This document shows positions 60,690 to 64,000 of a stretch of 64,000 nt of DNA, in pieces. The notes beneath the pieces are model-generated. The model saw nothing but the letters and a program-made list of their open reading frames with translations. It was not told where the DNA came from and did not search any database. A program made the position numbers and the translations under genes. The stretch's first letter is position 1. Every line of letters starts with the position of its first letter. The stretch lies in contig CAUYUJ010003891.1 of assembly GCA_963575745.1 (NCBI GenBank), forward strand, positions 422,693-486,692. Reading direction: 5' to 3'. This DNA comes from Prorocentrum cordatum (Eukaryota > Sar > Dinophyceae > Prorocentrales > Prorocentraceae).

Positions 60690-61212
60690 TGGCGCCCTCG
60701 TCTCGCTGCTTCTCGAAGCGCCTGTTGGCTTTGCGCCCCTTCTTGCGACAGTAGCTGCGCTTGACAACCTCGGCGAGGTCGGCTCGAGACCAGCGAGGGC
60801 CCCCCCGTCGGGGCCGGTCTCGATCTCGCAGGGCACGATCTCGCGAAGGTCGCCGGTCCTGAGAGCGACGAAGACGCTCTGCCAAATGGCGGTCAGGAGG
60901 CGGCGGCGTGCGACTGCCTTCCTTCTTGCCGAAGAACGGTCGGTCCTTGCGGGCAGCACGCTTGAGGTCGTCATTTTCCTTCCCTGCCCGCTTCCTGGAT
61001 TTCTCTCGCCCAGCAAAGAACATCTCGACCTGGCCTTCGCTCAAATCCAATCCATCAAACTCAGCTGGCAAGGCCGCCTCGGCCTCTGAAGGGCGAGAAG
61101 AATCGCAATCCTTCGTCGTCCTCGCCGTGGCCTGCCGCGAAGGCCTCTCTGGCCTCCTCCGTCCCAAGGTCGACCGCTTCGGGCCAATGCTCGGACGCGG
61201 CAAGCATGACAA
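60690..61212 (-). pseudogene. Gag C-terminal region with ruined zinc knuckle
   Basis: Read on the minus strand: EFDGLDLSEGQVEMFFAGRE, RKRAGKENDDLKRAARKDRP, then a Pro/Arg-rich linker and LAEVVKRSYCRKKGRKANRR. In the related family this last block is a CCHC zinc knuckle (CxxCxxxGHxxxxC); here only the first Cys and the Gly remain. It follows the gag core in another frame. Confidence 0.45.
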
Positions 61213-61807
61213 CGTGACTACCTGGGCGAGAGGGAAGAAGGCGCTCGGGCCCAGGAGAGTCCATCTGCCTGAGCGCCCATGAAACCTGGGCCAGATCCAG
61301 GCTGCCGCGAGTCAGGGCGCGCAAATTCTGAAGCCCCTGACCGGGCAGTCTGGTGCCCTGTTCTAGAAGCAAACCCTTGGGCCGATCACTCATCCATAAG
61401 TCGTGGCCCTCGGCCTCGCGGAACTGAGGCTCCCGCCGCGACACAAACTGAATCAACGCTTCCTTGCCGTCACGATCCGCCTCGTGCGCCGCTATCCCGC
61501 AGGGGCGCCGAGCCTTCCGCCCCTCTCGTTCGCCGGTGGTGAAGTCCATGCGGGACAGGATCGCGTCGAGCCATCCTTTGCCCGCTGGCGTCTCCTCTGA
61601 GATGTCCTCGAAGCGGGCCTGTAGGGCCCGGTCGAAGTCCTTGAACAACTTCTCGGCTCGACGATGCACTGCTACGTCCGCGTTGGCATCCCATCGTCTC
61701 GTGGCCCAGCACCACTGTAGGTGGTGAGTCCAACCTGGCCACTCTGCGGGATCGGAGACGCTGCCGCGACTAGGGGCACCGTTTCTCCACCATCCGGCGT
61801 CGTGCAT
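61061..61807 (-). CDS. Copia-like gag core
   Basis: A 248-codon minus-strand frame. Motifs in order: THHLQWCWATRRWDANADVA, AEKLFKDFDRALQARFEDIS, GWLDAILSRMDFTTGEREGR, EALIQFVSRREPQFREAEGH, PKGLLLEQGTRLPGQGLQNL, RALTRGSLDLAQVSWALRQM. The 'RREPQF', 'LLLEQG..L..QG.QNLR.LT.G..D...V..ALR.MD' series is a signature of the gag part of dinoflagellate Copia-type polyproteins, from memory. The role would be capsid formation. The C-terminus (SEHWPEAVDLGTEEAREAF) is intact, but the rest of the polyprotein continues in other frames. Confidence 0.55.
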   Translation of the reverse strand: MHDAGWWRNGAPSRGSVSDPAEWPGWTHHLQWCWATRRWDANADVAVHRRAEKLFKDFDRALQARFEDISEETPAGKGWLDAILSRMDFTTGEREGRKARRPCGIAAHEADRDGKEALIQFVSRREPQFREAEGHDLWMSDRPKGLLLEQGTRLPGQGLQNLRALTRGSLDLAQVSWALRQMDSPGPERLLPSRPGSHVVMLAASEHWPEAVDLGTEEAREAFAAGHGEDDEGLRFFSPFRGRGGLAS

Positions 61808-61908
61808 CCAGTCGTCCTTCTTCCAATCCTTCTAGTCCAACTCAGGGCGACCGTTCACTTCCCACTCGTAGCCGTTATAATCACTGACGCCCGCAGTGCC
61901 ACTGCTCG

Positions 61909-62157
61909 TCAGGCCAGCCAACCCCCCCTCGTCATCTCCTTCTCATCGTCCCACTGGGGGGCGTTGGCTGGCGCGGGCGGCCCTCGCGCAGGGATCGCCC
62001 GGGTCGTCTGGCACGGCCCCCCCTCCGCAGGCCCAGCGAGACCGGAGGCCGCAGTCGCCGCGACTACCTGCCCCAGCATCGCCTTGAACCCCTGCAAGAA
62101 CTCCAGAGAGAATGCAGGTGCCGATGAAGACCCGCAACCTGAAGCCGTCGCTGCCAA
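61909..62157 (-). CDS. Possible gag N-terminus
   Basis: From ATG 62,157: MAATASGCGSSSAPAFSLEF, LQGFKAMLGQVVAATAASGL, then PQWDDEKEMTRGGWLA and a stop. A helix followed by an acidic/Trp patch is the usual start of this gag family. Between here and 61,807 another frame reads YNGYEWEVNGRPELD and then a stop, KDWKKDDWMHDAG, so at least two breaks separate it from the core. Confidence 0.4.
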   Translation of the reverse strand: MAATASGCGSSSAPAFSLEFLQGFKAMLGQVVAATAASGLAGPAEGGPCQTTRAIPARGPPAPANAPQWDDEKEMTRGGWLA

Positions 62158-62559
62158 CGATGCCCCGACGCCGGAAGCCCGCGGGTAAACCGCATCAGCC
62201 GCCCCAGCGTCGTCACCGTCCTTGTTGTGTTCGTCCTTGCTGCCGTCGGGCTTGTCGTCGCCCGTCCTTGCCGTGGATCAGCCGCTCATCTGTAGTAGAG
62301 CCTGCACGTGGTTCGAGTTCGCGAGCCAGGCACGCACCACCCTCACGAGCGCTCCATGCTTGGCCCTCCAGCCTGAAGCCTTCCACGAGGCTCTGCTACC
62401 AACTGTGGCAGTAGGATCGATAGCACGAGGCTTAAAACAAGCTTGAGCCTAAGTGCCCACAGTCCGTACAGTCACTATGCATGCTAATGCACATCGCAAA
62501 GCGTTGCACATCTAAAATAAAACTCTCAAACCAAACCTATATAGGGACTAAACACGTCC

Positions 62560-62755
62560 GAGACGGGGAGGAGGAGGAGGAGGAGGAGGAGGAGGAGGAG
62601 GAGGAGGAGGAAGATGAGGCGGAGGAGGAGGAGGAAGATGAGGCGGAGGAGGAGGAGAAAGAGGAGGAGGAGGAGGAGGAGGAGGAGGAGGAGGAGAAAG
62701 AGGAGGAGGAGGAGGAGGAGCAGGAGGAGCAGAGGAGCAGGAGGGAGGCCAGGCG
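62560..62755. repeat. (GGA)n tract
   Basis: Near-perfect GAGGAGGAG run with GAAGATGAGGC interruptions; poly-Glu, Arg and Gly frames are artefacts. Confidence 0.9.
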
Positions 62756-63285
62756 CGGGAGGAGGACGCGGGGGCGGAGCGCGTCGCCGGCGTCTTGGCG
62801 GCCAGCGCGCTCCTGTCCGAGGCCGTCTTGGCGACCGCATCGCTAGCTGGTTGCCTCGGTCTGGCGAAGGCGAGGGGAGAATTTCGAACATCTCGAACGA
62901 TCAGATGTTCTATGCGTTTTTTTCCTCGCTCTCGGCCACTGGGACCTGTCATCGCCATCTGGGCCCCTCTGACATGGATCTGGGACTAAAAACTCCCCCC
63001 AAAAGGCAGTGCAAATGTGTCGGAACTTTTCGGCCACAGAGCATTGGAAAAGCAAACAACAAATAAACATTAGAAAGGACCCCCCCACACATCGTCGGAA
63101 GTCGACGTTCCAAGATCACAGAGACCAGAGACCTTCAGTCTAGGTTGCTCGGGTTCCTGGGGCGCCCTCGTCGCAACGGCTTGATTCGCCTCGAGATTCT
63201 GGCCCAAAACGCGCTCCAGGATAAGCGGGCCGACTTCAATCCCCGAATCTAGACTCTCTCGCGTCGTGAAAAAATATCACGAATG
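62756..63285. other. Mostly unique sequence, no gene confirmed
   Basis: A plus-strand frame at 62,770-62,880 reads LAASALLSEAVLATASLAGC, faintly like a membrane segment, but is short and isolated. Nothing else is supported. Confidence 0.35.
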
Positions 63286-63289
63286 TTTG

Positions 63290-63640
63290 TTGTCAGGCAA
63301 GACATCCTGCAGACGCGCTGCATGGAATAATTTTGCTGGCTTCTCGTTGCTGACCACCGCTGTCTATGCATAGCATACTCGCATGGATTATCGCATGAAT
63401 TTAAGCCTGATTCCGCATGGATTTCCCCCTTTCCAGCGCCTGGATACCATGTGATTTTACATGGCTTTGCAATGGGAGAAGTGCACACATAATCCACACA
63501 GGAATCCGTACCCGCTATTATTTGTTATGTTCTATAGCTCGCGCCGCAGAATCCATGCACAAATCCACGCCCCGGATGGAAAAAACACCGAATCCACTCA
63601 GAATCCATCCTGCAGAACGCCCTGCCTGATCTTTGATAAC
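63290..63640. repeat. GCATGGATT/AATCCATGC degenerate repeat
   Basis: GCATGGATTATCGCATGAAT, CCGCATGGATTTCC, GAATCCATGCACAAATCCAC and AGAATCCATCC words; related to the ATCCAT minisatellite at 17,160-18,260. Confidence 0.5.
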
Positions 63641-63654
63641 TCTCGGTCGTCGGA

Positions 63655-64000
63655 AGGGCCCCAAAACTGTCAAAAACGACTCATAAACGCTGGGACTGCC
63701 CCAAGAGGCAACAGTCGTCCGGCACCCTGAAGAAAACGTCGATGCTTAGCATGTTCGCCCCTTCGGTCTCTACAGCATCCCAAACTGCTCGACAGGCCTC
63801 CAACATCGCTCCGGGACCGCCCAAGAATTCCCAAACAGAGCCCCACAACGGCCCACAAGGGCGCCAAAACGGCCCAAGAGTCGCGCAAGGTGCTCCACGG
63901 GGAGGCCCTCAACAGGGGCAGCTCGAGCTGGCACGTCGTGCCCTCCGCCCCCGAAGGACACCCGAGGCCGCCAGCAAGCGCCCAAGAATGCCCGAAACGG
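63655..64000. repeat. GGCCCCAAGA / CGCCCAAGAAT minisatellite
   Basis: Degenerate copies (ACTGCCCCAAGAGG, CCGCCCAAGAATTCCC, GGCGCCAAAACGGCCCAAGA) running to the window end. Same family as at 13.1 and 22.2 kb. Confidence 0.65.

Noticed and set aside
62481-62846. 121-codon Glu-rich ORF
   Set aside because: Generated by the (GGA)n tract at 62,560-62,755.
1-64000. tRNA, rRNA, bacterial operons, riboswitches or phage genes
   Set aside because: None seen: no cloverleaf with TTCGA arm, no conserved rRNA words, no Shine-Dalgarno-spaced ORF clusters; the intron-bearing genes show a eukaryotic nucleus.

Overview
This window is eukaryotic nuclear DNA, most probably from a dinoflagellate. It is GC-rich and gene-poor, crowded with micro- and minisatellites, and shows no bacterial operon layout, ribosome-binding sites, tRNA or rRNA. 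The plus-strand genes at the left carry short introns with GC or GA donors and AG|G acceptors, which are typical dinoflagellate features. They encode Ala/Lys-Arg-Pro-Ala-rich proteins and a transposase-like protein of a kind expanded in dinoflagellates. Family names are from memory of motif layouts; no search was run.

Layout. 0-9.3 kb: broken-up plus-strand coding exons from about five genes or gene remnants: an unknown multi-exon gene, two KRPAA-type proteins, two further unknown multi-exon genes and a DDE-transposase-like gene. Eight introns can be placed because removing them keeps the reading frame across the junction. Nearly all have a short direct repeat at the two splice sites, and several carry a GAGCTGNAGCTC palindrome inside. 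9.3-26.3 kb: almost no genes. This stretch holds stacked repeats: a GGATCACC satellite (two blocks), duplicated (GGC)n units, a (CTCAGC)n tract, a dimeric ~1.2 kb unit with (CAA)n ends, ATCCAT and GGCCCCAAGA minisatellites, and pyrimidine tracts.

26,267-44,845: the centrepiece, an 18.6 kb head-to-tail array of four related tyrosine-recombinase retroelements (DIRS/Ngaro-like, coding on the minus strand) inside a CAT microsatellite. Two are ~640 bp non-autonomous units and two are ~8.6 kb elements (A and B). In minus-strand order A and B carry small unknown ORFs, a gag-like ORF, reverse transcriptase, RNase H, and a fused SAM-like/tyrosine-recombinase ORF. Both are decayed, but in complementary places. 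The four units meet at the same CAT|AAG junction and the outer flanks join to plain CAT repeat, as expected for recombinase-mediated insertion of circles.

44.8-55.2 kb: further minisatellites, including a ~99 bp repeat that stays open as a 33-residue repeat. A second ~100 bp array is split by a 3.7 kb foldback structure made of two long diverged inverted arms (50,768-54,494). 55.4-62.2 kb: minus-strand remains of a second retroelement with a Copia-like dinoflagellate polyprotein (gag, degenerate protease, pol N-terminal region, integrase zinc-binding region), split by ~11 copies of a ~150 bp G-run tandem repeat. 62.5-64 kb: (GGA)n and two minisatellite families already seen further left.
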